DNA of 34,571 bases from Candidatus Omnitrophota bacterium (GTDB lineage: Bacteria > Omnitrophota > Gorgyraeia > Gygaellales > Profunditerraquicolaceae): NCBI GenBank assembly GCA_025453445.1, contig JALOQJ010000007.1, forward strand, positions 1 to 34,571, given 5' to 3'. The notes beneath the pieces are model-generated. The model worked only from the letters and a program-made list of their open reading frames with translations. It had not been told where the DNA came from and made no database searches. Position 1 is the first letter of the stretch. Every line of letters starts with the position of its first letter. The position numbers and the translations under genes were made by a program. Positions 1 to 7,309 of this stretch are shown piece by piece.

Positions 1-59
1 TCCTTTCTGGTTTTTGGTTTGTCCAAACTAATTATACCAAAAAGGCTAACATGATCCCG

Positions 60-300
60 TTTTACTTCCAATATGTCAACACATCTCCGAGCGAGTTCAG
101 CTTGGCTGTGTTTTTGCGGGATCTTGGAAGCCCCGAGCGGGCACGGTGTCCCCCGCGATAATCTTATTTGGGACGAGCGAGGCCGAGGAGCCGAGCGCGA
201 TTTTTCACGCTGGGAAAAATCGTGCGTTCCTGCGAGAATACGCCTCGGCAGGACCCGCGACATCTCATGAGCGAGAAAATGCGGCGGATTCATTAAAGAA
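60..300. repeat. GC-rich structured intergenic element, possible interspersed repeat
   Basis: The stretch holds nested inverted repeats. Bases 198-206 (CGATTTTTC) pair perfectly with 214-222 (GAAAAATCG) across a 7-nt loop. Outside this, 182-188 (GCCGAGG) pairs with 243-249 (CCTCGGC), and 228-233 pairs with 248-253. An 8-bp palindrome (CTCATGAG) lies near 265-272. Forms of CGAGCG recur several times. Base composition differs from the flanks. This could be a dispersed repeat, a structured RNA or the remnant of a small mobile element. A second copy in the genome is needed to call it a repeat, and none is visible in this window. Confidence 0.35.
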
Positions 301-326
301 ACAGAGATAGCGTCCCCGATAAAATA

Positions 327-355
327 TAGACAAAATAAACTTTGAATGCTAAAAT
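327..355 (+). promoter_or_regulatory. Sigma70-type promoter for the KAS gene
   Basis: TAGACA (327-332) and TAAAAT (350-355) are separated by 17 bp, each matching the consensus at 5 of 6 positions. TGC directly before the -10 box makes an extended -10. The predicted start near 362 gives a leader of about 20 nt. Confidence 0.6.
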
Positions 356-380
356 TGAAAGACAGTAAAGATAGGTGATA

Positions 381-1595
381 ATGGATAAACGTATAGTTAT
401 TACAGGAATAGGGGTTATTTCTTCGATTGGTATTGGCAAGGATGAATTCTGGAAGGCCCTGATAGCAGGCAAATCAGGGATTTCTGAGATTACTTCTTTT
501 GATACCTCGGCTTTTCCTACTCATAGAGGCGGAGAAATTAAAAATTTTCAGCCGGAATTGTTTATGCATAAAAGAAGGGCGAGGACTTCAGGTCGTACTT
601 CCCAGCTGGCTGTAAGTTGCGCTAGGCTTGCCCTTTTTGACTCCGGTATTAAATCAGATAATTTAGATACGGAAAAGACCGGCGTTATTCTCGGCACAAC
701 AATGGGAGAGTCTGCTGTTTTTCAGAAACTTAATGCAGCATGGTTAAAAGATGGCGAGCAGGCAGTAGATGCGCAATCAGTTTTTTATTGCCAGGCCAAT
801 GTTTTGTCTTCGAGTGTTGCAATTGAACTAAAATTAAAGGGCCCTAATTATGTCATTCCCACTGCTTGTGCTGCAGGAAACTATGCTATCGGCTATGCCT
901 ATGATTTAATCAAGATGGGCAAAGCAGATATTATGTTTGCCGGAGGAGCGGATGGTTTTTCCAAACTTGCTTTTACCGGTTTTAACCGTCTCTTTGCTAT
1001 TGCTCCGGAAATCTGCCAGCCATTTGATAAAAATAGGAAAGGTATGATGGTTGGTGAGGGCGCAGGAATAGTAATCTTGGAAACTCTAGAGAGCGCATTA
1101 AAGCGCAAGGCAAATATCTATGCGGAAATCTTAGGCTATGGCTTAAGTTGCGATGCGCACCATATGACTGCGCCTGATGCAGACGGTATTGCTTCTGCAA
1201 TAGAAAAAGGGTTGTATGGGGGCGGTATCAGTATCAATGATGTTGATTATATCAGCGCGCATGGCACAGGCACACCGGCAAATGATAAGGCAGAATGCAC
1301 TGCTATGCGGAAAGTTTTTGGTGAGAGGCTTAAAGAAATCCCTGTTAGTTCAATAAAATCAATGTTAGGCCATACAATGGGTGCGGCATCGGCAATTGAA
1401 GCGATTGCCTGTTGCTTGGCATTGAAAGATGGGTTGTTACCGCCTACGATTAATTATGCAACTTTAGATGAAGATTGTAATATTGATTGTGTTCCTAATC
1501 TTAGCCGCAGGAAAGAAATAGAAGTTGCTCTGAATAATGCCTCGGCGTTCGGCGGAAATAATGCTTCTTTAGCGCTTAAAAAGTTTCTGCTTTAG
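381..1595 (+). CDS. Beta-ketoacyl-ACP synthase II-like protein (first FabF paralogue)
   Basis: A condensing enzyme that would join a malonyl-ACP unit to an acyl chain in the cytoplasm. The protein is 404 aa, the usual FabF length. The thiolase-fold catalytic triad is complete: Cys163 in TACAAG, His294 in AHGTGT and His331 in GHTMGAA. I start at ATG 381, which gives the normal FabF N-terminus MDKRIVITG; a GTG six bases upstream is in frame, but the AGGTG before 381 fits better as a ribosome site. The gene has its own promoter and lies outside the fab operon, among accessory genes (acyltransferase, hydrolase, CrtI-like oxidoreductase). This suggests a specialised lipid or polyketide role rather than housekeeping synthesis, which the fabF at 17197 can serve. 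It overlaps the opposing gene tail-to-tail by 27 bp. Function class is firm; substrate is unknown. Confidence 0.9.
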   Translation: MDKRIVITGIGVISSIGIGKDEFWKALIAGKSGISEITSFDTSAFPTHRGGEIKNFQPELFMHKRRARTSGRTSQLAVSCARLALFDSGIKSDNLDTEKTGVILGTTMGESAVFQKLNAAWLKDGEQAVDAQSVFYCQANVLSSSVAIELKLKGPNYVIPTACAAGNYAIGYAYDLIKMGKADIMFAGGADGFSKLAFTGFNRLFAIAPEICQPFDKNRKGMMVGEGAGIVILETLESALKRKANIYAEILGYGLSCDAHHMTAPDADGIASAIEKGLYGGGISINDVDYISAHGTGTPANDKAECTAMRKVFGERLKEIPVSSIKSMLGHTMGAASAIEAIACCLALKDGLLPPTINYATLDEDCNIDCVPNLSRRKEIEVALNNASAFGGNNASLALKKFLL

Positions 1596-2741
1596 GTGTT
1601 TCTTTTCCTTTTCTTCCTCAATTTCCCTTAGTGTAGAATCGATATTTTTCGGCTCAATCCATTTTGCTGTCAGCCTGACTAGGGTGTTTAGCAGGGGATT
1701 AAAGGCCTTGGCATAAATATAAAGCGGGATAAGTTTTGCTCCTAGCCTGATTTTCGGGTAGTAGTCAGTAGTCCCGGGCTGGTAATAATGAATACCATTC
1801 TTGATACACCAGTCAAAATTATAGCAGAAGGTGGTAAAATAGAGATGGTATTTACGAGCCAGGTTTTTATCGAAGCCAATAAATTTGTCGATAAATAAAT
1901 CATTCTCAACGAAGCAAAGATTAAATGCCACTATTTTATTTTTATCGTGGGTAATGAAAAATTTTGCTACTCCAGGCATATTCCGGCAGATATTTTTGAA
2001 GAATTCAGGGGTGAGGGTTTCAAAGCGTACGTCTGCGTCTGTAAAGTTATTCAGGTAAAGCTCATATATTCTGTCAATAATATCATCGATATTTTCGCGA
2101 ATTTCTGTCTTTAGCTCTGTTTGCTCCGCAGATCTTCTTAATTTACGCTTGATATCTTTGCGCATATTTTTACTTAAAGAAGCCAAATATTCTTCAAGCG
2201 ATTTAGCTTTAATTTCAATCATTGTTGTAGCCAGGCTTTCCATGCGGATAAAATTTCTTCTCATAAGGGCCTGTCCGAGGAATTTATTTTTGCTGGAAAG
2301 ATTATTGAAGGCAACTGTGCTTACTTTGTTTTCTTTAGCAAATTCATAAATTCTCGGCAGTGCTTTATTCAGAAATGCCCCGAGGTCTTCATGCCTGGCA
2401 ATACCGAAATAGAATTCTTCAGTAGTAGGCGAGCCTAAAAAAAGGACTTTCATGCATAAGAATCTCTTTAATTTGAAAAGCCATTTGTGTATCGGGCCGG
2501 GGATCAGCGTGTCCAGGGAAAAATTCATGATAAAAAAAGGAATGATTACCCTGATTTTGCTATTACGTTCTCCTATTAAGTAGCCGAAAGAAAATTCTTT
2601 TAAATGGGCCTCTTCAATATTGCGGTGGTATCCGTAGCCTTCGATAGGATTGGCACTAAAAAGATTATCCCAGTCTTTTCTGGGTATGTCCCGGATAGTG
2701 TCAACAATAGTGAAGGTAAGAGGGGCTTTTGATTTTCGCAT
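1569..2741 (-). CDS. FemAB/GNAT-like N-acyltransferase (CelD/BioF2-type)
   Basis: The protein is 390 aa and lacks a signal peptide or clear membrane segment. The middle carries a basic stretch, SLSKNMRKDIKRKLRR at about residues 190-206, typical of the FemAB/peptidoglycan-bridge and CelD-like GNAT superfamily, where it precedes the second GNAT domain. The C-terminal half has the aromatic-rich pattern of that domain (FDWCIKNGIHYYQPG). Such proteins transfer acyl or aminoacyl groups to amino groups of envelope precursors; the exact reaction cannot be read here. The C-terminal tail is a charged Glu/Lys helix. It is transcribed divergently from the alpha/beta hydrolase and overlaps the KAS gene convergently by 27 bp. 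The start at 2741 has no good Shine-Dalgarno sequence, but a promoter lies immediately upstream. Superfamily likely; precise family moderate. Confidence 0.7.
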   Translation of the reverse strand: MRKSKAPLTFTIVDTIRDIPRKDWDNLFSANPIEGYGYHRNIEEAHLKEFSFGYLIGERNSKIRVIIPFFIMNFSLDTLIPGPIHKWLFKLKRFLCMKVLFLGSPTTEEFYFGIARHEDLGAFLNKALPRIYEFAKENKVSTVAFNNLSSKNKFLGQALMRRNFIRMESLATTMIEIKAKSLEEYLASLSKNMRKDIKRKLRRSAEQTELKTEIRENIDDIIDRIYELYLNNFTDADVRFETLTPEFFKNICRNMPGVAKFFITHDKNKIVAFNLCFVENDLFIDKFIGFDKNLARKYHLYFTTFCYNFDWCIKNGIHYYQPGTTDYYPKIRLGAKLIPLYIYAKAFNPLLNTLVRLTAKWIEPKNIDSTLREIEEEKEKKHLKQKLFKR

Positions 2742-2749
2742 ATTTTCTC

Positions 2750-2778
2750 AGTATAACAGAAAGCTCAATGCGTCACAA
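2750..2778 (-). promoter_or_regulatory. Promoter for the FemAB/GNAT-like gene, near-leaderless
   Basis: On the minus strand, TTGTGA (2778-2773) and TATACT (2755-2750) are 17 bp apart. Only 8 nt separate the -10 box from the ATG, so transcription would begin at or next to the start codon. Confidence 0.5.
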
Positions 2779-2806
2779 TAATAAAAATGTTGTTTTTTTA
2801 ATTTTG

Positions 2807-2815
2807 TGCTATAAT
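2807..2815 (+). promoter_or_regulatory. Extended -10 promoter for the alpha/beta hydrolase
   Basis: TGC followed by a perfect TATAAT (2810-2815) makes an extended -10 element; no good -35 box is visible. The ATG at 2826 is 10 nt downstream, leaving a predicted leader of about 4 nt and no Shine-Dalgarno sequence. Confidence 0.5.
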
Positions 2816-2825
2816 ATTCGGCATT

Positions 2826-3662
2826 ATGAGTTTTAACAATTCTAAGAAATATAATTTTTTGCTTGAGGGCAATAACGGAAAAGCAGTGCTTTTAATCCAC
2901 GGAATTACCGGCACGCCTTCTGAGATGCGCCATGTGGGCAAAGTATTGAATAAGGCAGGTTATACTGTTTTTTGTAGTGCCCTGCCGCGGCACTGCAGCA
3001 GCCTGGGTGAATTGAAGAAAGTTACCTGGCAGGAAATTGCCGATGCCTGCAAAGAAGATTTTTTGGCGCTTAAAGCTAAGCATGAGAAGGTTTTTATCGC
3101 TGGCCTTTCCATGGGCGCTTTAATGAGTATCCATCTTGCCTATCAATACCCGCAAGAAGTCAGCGGTATTGCTGTGCTTGCGCCGACAATATTCTATGAT
3201 GGCTGGGCACTACATAAGGGTAAGGTTTTTCTAAACTTTGTCTGGAATATACCTTATCTGCGCAACAGGATAAATATCCGTGAAGGCTGGCCGTATGGCC
3301 TAAAAGATGAAGATTTGAGATGGAGCATCGAAAGATTCTATAAAGATGCCAATGCTAATAAATTCAGCAATAAAGTGCTTTTATTCGGCAGCCCGTTTTT
3401 CCCCTTAGCAAATCTTTATCAGCATAATCTTTTTACAAAATTAGTGATTAAAGAATTGAAAAAAGTAACTACCCCTGCAGTTATCATTCATGCGAAAGAA
3501 GACGATATGACCAGCCTTAAGAACGCCCGTTTTGTGCTGGACAATATTGGCTCGCCCAATAAATCCCTGGTTGTCCTTGAAGACAGCTACCATATGATTA
3601 CCATTGATAAAGAAAAAGACCGGGTCGCTGAGGAAATCATCAGTTTTTTTAATAAACTATAA
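2826..3662 (+). CDS. Alpha/beta hydrolase, carboxylesterase/monoacylglycerol lipase-like
   Basis: A 278-aa single-domain serine hydrolase that would cleave an ester or thioester, with no signal peptide, so probably cytoplasmic. The oxyanion-hole motif LIHGITG is near residue 24; the nucleophile elbow GLSMG holds Ser95; Asp226 or Asp227 lies in HAKEDD; His256 lies in SYHMITID. This spacing matches the Est30-type carboxylesterases. It sits directly ahead of the CrtI-like oxidoreductase with an 8-nt gap, so the two are probably co-transcribed. A role in releasing or trimming acyl groups made by the nearby KAS is an inference from position. Enzyme class is sure; substrate unknown. Confidence 0.85.
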   Translation: MSFNNSKKYNFLLEGNNGKAVLLIHGITGTPSEMRHVGKVLNKAGYTVFCSALPRHCSSLGELKKVTWQEIADACKEDFLALKAKHEKVFIAGLSMGALMSIHLAYQYPQEVSGIAVLAPTIFYDGWALHKGKVFLNFVWNIPYLRNRINIREGWPYGLKDEDLRWSIERFYKDANANKFSNKVLLFGSPFFPLANLYQHNLFTKLVIKELKKVTTPAVIIHAKEDDMTSLKNARFVLDNIGSPNKSLVVLEDSYHMITIDKEKDRVAEEIISFFNKL

Positions 3663-3669
3663 TTTTGAA

Positions 3670-5169
3670 ATGAAACAATATGATTGCCTTATCATCGGAG
3701 CAGGTATTGGAGGGTTAATTTCAGCGTTGAAATTATCTTCCGTTGGCAAGAAAGTCCTGCTTTTGGAAAAACAGCCTGTAGCGGGAGGTTTTGGCACTTC
3801 TTTCAGCCGTAAGGGTTTTACTTTTGAGTCTTCTTTGCATTGCGTTGATGCTTTGGCTGAAGGTGGCGAAATAAGGCAATTCCTGCAGGAATCGGGTATC
3901 GAAAATAAAGTTAAGTTTATTGAATTAAAGGATTTCTGCCGCATTATTTATCCTGAGCATGATTTTGTCGCTGATTTCAATAGCGATAATTTGCAGAATT
4001 TTCTTAAAAATAATTTTCCTGCCGAAGCAAAAAATTTAGATAAGCTTTTTTCTGAATTTAGCGGGTTTTATCGCCAGTTTGACCGTTTCTATTATTCTAA
4101 GTTGCCGGCATGGCTTAACCTGATGCTTTGCCCATTTATTTCCCCTAAAATAATCAAAATGTCGTTGTTTGCTACCGGGGAGGTGATTAATAGATATATA
4201 AAGGATGAAAAACTCCGGGGTATGCTTGGCGATATCTGGCGTTTTATCGGGCTGCCTCCGGAAGAGCTTTCTGCGTTCTATTTTCTGATAGTTTTCAGGG
4301 GGTATTTTTATAATCCTACTGTTTATGTGCAGGGCGGCTACAACCGGATTTTTCAGGCGATAGTTGAGAAAATTAGGGAGAATGGCTCTGAAGTAAAATT
4401 GAGTACTACGATTGAAAAAATTATTACTTGTAATGGCGCGGTGAGGGGCGTAATTACGGAAAAAGAGGAAGAATTTACTGCACCGGTAGTTATTTCTAAT
4501 GCCAATGCTATTAGTACGCTTACTGAATTATTGGATAATCAGTCTGTCAGGGAAATATATAAGAAAAAATTATCTTGTCTGAAAAAATCTATATCCGCTT
4601 TTCAGGTATATCTTGGGCTTCGATTTCCTGCAAAGCAATTGGGCATGAGTAATTTCATGTATTCTTTAAATAGTACATATAACCACAACGATAACTTTAA
4701 ATACAGCCTTGAAGGTAATTATCAGTTTTGTCCTTTGTCGCTGGTTGATCATGCTCAGGTTGATTCATCGCTCGTGCCCGAAGGAAAAGGAAGCCTGTTG
4801 ATTATGGCTCTGGATAGTTATTTTAATTGGAATAGTTTAACAGATGAAGAATACAGGCAGAAAAAGATAGAAGCAGCTCAGCAATTAATTAACCGTGCAG
4901 AAAAATATTTACCCGGGTTAAGTAGCAATATTGAAGTAATGGAAATAGCTTCTCCTCGTACTATGGCGCATTACGGTGTATCTCCTGAAGGGGCTATTTA
5001 CGGATTTAGCCAGACAGTAAAGCAGGCAAGTATTAATCGCCTGCCCCAGAAAACTGTAATCAAAGGTTTAATTTTAGCCGGGGCCTGGACTCAGCCCGGC
5101 GCAGGCGTGCATGGTTGTTTTGTTTCAGGAATTGATGCTGCAAATTTAGCTTTGAGCCAGTTAAGGTAA
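3670..5169 (+). CDS. CrtI/phytoene desaturase-like FAD-dependent oxidoreductase
   Basis: 499 aa from ATG 3670. An upstream in-frame start at 3604 would overlap the hydrolase gene and add 22 residues before the flavin fold, so I reject it. The N-terminus has the dinucleotide-binding motif GAGIGG (Gly10, Gly12, Gly15) followed by LLEKQPVAGGFGTSF, as in CrtI-type desaturases and retinol-saturase-like enzymes. The C-terminus has the family's closing FAD motif, LILAGAWTQPGAGVHG followed by SGIDAA. Such enzymes desaturate, saturate or isomerise long isoprenoid or acyl chains, often at the membrane. No phytoene synthase or other carotenoid gene is in view, so a lipid substrate is as likely as a carotenoid. 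A TATAAT overlaps the stop codon of the previous gene 6 nt before the ATG, with no clear -35 box. Family sure, substrate open. Confidence 0.85.
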   Translation: MKQYDCLIIGAGIGGLISALKLSSVGKKVLLLEKQPVAGGFGTSFSRKGFTFESSLHCVDALAEGGEIRQFLQESGIENKVKFIELKDFCRIIYPEHDFVADFNSDNLQNFLKNNFPAEAKNLDKLFSEFSGFYRQFDRFYYSKLPAWLNLMLCPFISPKIIKMSLFATGEVINRYIKDEKLRGMLGDIWRFIGLPPEELSAFYFLIVFRGYFYNPTVYVQGGYNRIFQAIVEKIRENGSEVKLSTTIEKIITCNGAVRGVITEKEEEFTAPVVISNANAISTLTELLDNQSVREIYKKKLSCLKKSISAFQVYLGLRFPAKQLGMSNFMYSLNSTYNHNDNFKYSLEGNYQFCPLSLVDHAQVDSSLVPEGKGSLLIMALDSYFNWNSLTDEEYRQKKIEAAQQLINRAEKYLPGLSSNIEVMEIASPRTMAHYGVSPEGAIYGFSQTVKQASINRLPQKTVIKGLILAGAWTQPGAGVHGCFVSGIDAANLALSQLR

Positions 5170-5175
5170 GAAGTA

Positions 5176-5562
5176 TTAGGCGTTACTGTAGGTCAAGAGA
5201 ATTATCCCGATTACGATAAAAAACGTTCCCACCCACCGCCACAATCCAACTTTTTCTTTCAGGAAGATTCTTGAGGTCAGGGCAATCAGGATATAATGCA
5301 TGCTGTCTGCGGAAAAAGCAAAGTTTAAGTCAGCCTTGGAGAGAGCAAATAGCCAGACTATTAAAGAAGCGCAGCAGAATAAAAATCCCAGCCAAATTTT
5401 TGGCATAAAAAGCAATTTAGCAATAAAATAGAAGGCTTTTTTAATGCTGTTAACGTTTGATTCAAGGGAATTTATGGAGGTTTTTAATAACAGTTGGTTA
5501 ACTGTATCAAAAACACTGGTAAGAAATATCAGGAATATTATAAAAAGTACGTTTGCTTTCAT
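5176..5562 (-). CDS. SMR/EamA-type half-transporter, second of a pair
   Basis: 128 aa with four predicted membrane segments (about residues 4-24, 42-70, 80-100 and 108-125), the layout of small multidrug resistance proteins and of ArnE/ArnF. The motif ALSKADLNFAF matches LSKIDLSVAV in its partner, so the two are related halves. An acidic residue in helix 1 (Asp in SVFDTVNQ) is near the position of the EmrE Glu14 site. The start codon overlaps the stop of the upstream partner by 4 bp (ATGA), which indicates translational coupling and suggests a heterodimer. ArnE/ArnF flip a lipid-linked aminosugar; that role is a possibility here, not shown. The gene ends 6 bp from the convergent CrtI-like gene. 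Confidence 0.75.
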   Translation of the reverse strand: MKANVLFIIFLIFLTSVFDTVNQLLLKTSINSLESNVNSIKKAFYFIAKLLFMPKIWLGFLFCCASLIVWLFALSKADLNFAFSADSMHYILIALTSRIFLKEKVGLWRWVGTFFIVIGIILLTYSNA

Positions 5563-5975
5563 TGGGTGCTTACCTTACTTTTTCCCGAACTCATCGAAAC
5601 AAAGACTACCCCGACAAGAATGAAAAATATGCCTGTCCAATCAAGGAACGTCATTACTTCGTGTAGGAAATAAATTGATACCAAAGGTACCAAAATATAG
5701 CTGAAGCTGGCGATAGGTACAGCTACGCTTAAATCTATCTTAGAAAGTACCGTAGACCAGAGGACAAAGGTTAAAAACACGAAAATAAAACCAAGCCAGA
5801 GATAAGGAGAAAAAACTAAAGGTTTCATAAAGGCGATTGTGTCGCCAAGATTCTTGAATGTGAAACTGCTCTGTAGCATCGCGCTTTTCTTAAAAAAGAA
5901 TTGCGTGAGAGTTTCAAAAATATCCGTTGCCACCAGGAATAATAATATTTTTAGGGTAACTCTTCTTTTAGACAT
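5559..5975 (-). CDS. SMR/EamA-type half-transporter, first of a pair
   Basis: 138 aa from the ATG at 5975, which is preceded by AAGGAAA at proper spacing. The open frame continues upstream to 6077, but that extension overlaps the start of the divergent aminotransferase and lacks a ribosome site. Four membrane segments are visible. Helix 1 carries DIFETLTQFFFKKS with a central Glu, similar in position to the EmrE proton/substrate residue, and helix 3 follows LSKIDLSVAVPIASFSYI. Co-transcribed with its paralogue (4-bp overlap), it probably forms an ArnE/ArnF-like heterodimer in the inner membrane. It is divergent from a DegT/ArnB-family aminotransferase. Transported substrate unknown; drug export is an alternative. 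Confidence 0.75.
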   Translation of the reverse strand: MSKRRVTLKILLFLVATDIFETLTQFFFKKSAMLQSSFTFKNLGDTIAFMKPLVFSPYLWLGFIFVFLTFVLWSTVLSKIDLSVAVPIASFSYILVPLVSIYFLHEVMTFLDWTGIFFILVGVVFVSMSSGKSKVSTQ

Positions 5976-5984
5976 TTTATTTCC

Positions 5985-6013
5985 TTGATTGAGCATACAT
6001 TTTAGCATAAAAT
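5985..6013 (+). promoter_or_regulatory. Candidate promoter for the DegT aminotransferase
   Basis: TTGATT (5985-5990) and TAAAAT (6008-6013) are 17 bp apart, about 35 nt before the ATG at 6049. The element overlaps the leader of the divergent transporter gene, so the two units may affect each other. Confidence 0.4.
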
Positions 6014-6048
6014 GAATTTTACGAAAGGAATATTTAATAAATCTTAGA

Positions 6049-7263
6049 ATGAGCATATTCAGGGAGATTCCCCCCACAGCCGGCCTGCCGATTTACCTTA
6101 ATGATATATTGTCTCTATTTGCACCTGTAAGACAATCTTTAGAGGATGATTTTAAGAAATATCTCGGAGTGAGTTTTGCGAAAGTTACTTATTCCGGCAC
6201 TGCTGCATTTTATCTGATCCTCGAAGGACTGAAGGAATTATCATCTAAGAGGACGGTAATTATCCCTGCATATATATGTCCATTGGTACCTTTGGCAATT
6301 AAAAGAGCAGGATTAAAGATAGAGATATGCGATATAAATAAAAACAATTTTAATTTTGACCTAGCTGCTTTAGAAGAATTGTGTGCTTTAAATGATGATA
6401 TTTTAGCTGTGGTTCCGGTGCATCTGGCAGGGATCCCGCTTGAATTTCAAGAATTAGAAAAAGTTTGCCGTGATAATGGTATATTTATTATCGAAGATTG
6501 TGCGCAGAGCTTAGGTGCATTATATCAAGGTAATAAGGTTGGGGCACTCGGCGATTTTAGTTTTTTCAGCCTTTGCCGCGGTAAAGGCCTGACGATTTAT
6601 GAAGGAGGAGTAATTGTTGCAAATAAAAAAGAATATGCCCCTATAATTGAACGTGCTTTTAGGAAGCTGGCCAATGACGATATTTTTTCCGAAATGATAA
6701 AAGTACTGGAATTATTCGGATACTGGATTTTTTACCGGCCTGCTCTTTTTTGGTTTATCTTCCGCCTGCCGCAATTATTTTGGAATTTACAAGGTAATCA
6801 ATTTAGAGCTAATATCGAATATTTTGAAATTAATTTTCCCCTGCATAGTGTATCTGAATTCAGGAAGAAAATTGCTCATAATGGTATCCTTCGCTTGGAC
6901 GCGGAAATTATTGGCCAAAGGCAAAGAGCTCATTACTATCTGGAAAATTTAAGAAAAATTCCCGGGATAACAGTAGTGGATGAGCCGGCAGCTGGCCAGG
7001 CAACCTTTCCGTTTGTTACTCTGATTTTTTCTGAAAGCCACCAAAAAGAAAAAGCGCTAAAAAATTTTGAAAAATCCGGGCTGGGTGTATCGCAAATATA
7101 TGAGTTGGCGATTACAGGCTATGATTATTTAAAAGAGATGCTTCCGGATAAAATATACCCTAATGCCGCTTATCTGGCAGAACGGGCAGTAACCTTATCC
7201 ACCAGTACTTTTATGCACGAAAAAGATTTAGATGCAGTTTTAAATATAATAAAAAAATTATGA
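6049..7263 (+). CDS. DegT/DnrJ/EryC1/StrS-family PLP aminotransferase
   Basis: A 404-aa sugar-aminotransferase-type enzyme (fold type I). Family marks are the N-terminal REIPPTAG start, the SGTAAF phosphate-binding turn near residue 49, the VVPVHLAGIP strand, the cofactor aspartate in IIEDCAQSLG, and Lys179 in CRGKGLTIYEGG as the Schiff-base lysine. These enzymes transaminate ketosugars attached to nucleotides; ArnB is one example. Substrate cannot be told from sequence. The region between about residues 215 and 260 is rich in aromatic residues (YWIFYRPALFWFIF) and may form a membrane-associated insertion unusual for the family. The gene is divergent from the SMR pair and lies 46 nt before the PagL-like gene. 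No good Shine-Dalgarno sequence precedes it. Confidence 0.85.
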   Translation: MSIFREIPPTAGLPIYLNDILSLFAPVRQSLEDDFKKYLGVSFAKVTYSGTAAFYLILEGLKELSSKRTVIIPAYICPLVPLAIKRAGLKIEICDINKNNFNFDLAALEELCALNDDILAVVPVHLAGIPLEFQELEKVCRDNGIFIIEDCAQSLGALYQGNKVGALGDFSFFSLCRGKGLTIYEGGVIVANKKEYAPIIERAFRKLANDDIFSEMIKVLELFGYWIFYRPALFWFIFRLPQLFWNLQGNQFRANIEYFEINFPLHSVSEFRKKIAHNGILRLDAEIIGQRQRAHYYLENLRKIPGITVVDEPAAGQATFPFVTLIFSESHQKEKALKNFEKSGLGVSQIYELAITGYDYLKEMLPDKIYPNAAYLAERAVTLSTSTFMHEKDLDAVLNIIKKL

Positions 7264-7271
7264 AAATTTAT

Positions 7272-7300
7272 TTGACAAAATATAAATGCCTAACTATAAT
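7272..7300 (+). promoter_or_regulatory. Perfect-consensus sigma70 promoter, leaderless
   Basis: TTGACA (7272-7277), a 17-bp spacer and TATAAT (7295-7300) match the housekeeping consensus at 12 of 12 positions. The ATG at 7310 is 9 nt after the -10 box, so the transcript would start about 0-3 nt before the codon. An in-frame ATG at 7286 lies inside the promoter and cannot be the start of this transcript. Confidence 0.85.
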
Positions 7301-7309
7301 AAACACAAT

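Larger units (their letters stand above)
1..380. other. Intergenic region upstream of the first gene
   Basis: No convincing gene lies here. Bases 1-60 and 300-380 are AT-rich; 60-300 is visibly richer in GC and is described separately as a structured element. An open frame at 73-270 could encode 65 residues, but it has no Shine-Dalgarno sequence, a composition dominated by Arg, Ser and Gly, and no family resemblance that I recognise, so I treat it as noncoding. The final part carries a promoter for the gene starting at 381. Confidence 0.6.

Noticed and set aside
73-270. Open frame of 65 codons on the + strand
   Set aside because: It lies wholly in the structured GC-rich intergenic element, has no ribosome site and no recognisable family; treated as chance.
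3658-3663. Promoter for the CrtI-like gene at a TATAAT overlapping the previous stop codon
   Set aside because: The spacing would fit a leaderless start, but there is no acceptable -35 box or extended -10, and read-through from the hydrolase gene is simpler.
3670-5169. Carotenoid biosynthesis assignment (phytoene desaturase)
   Set aside because: The fold matches, but no crtB or other carotenoid genes are in view, and this superfamily acts on many lipids.
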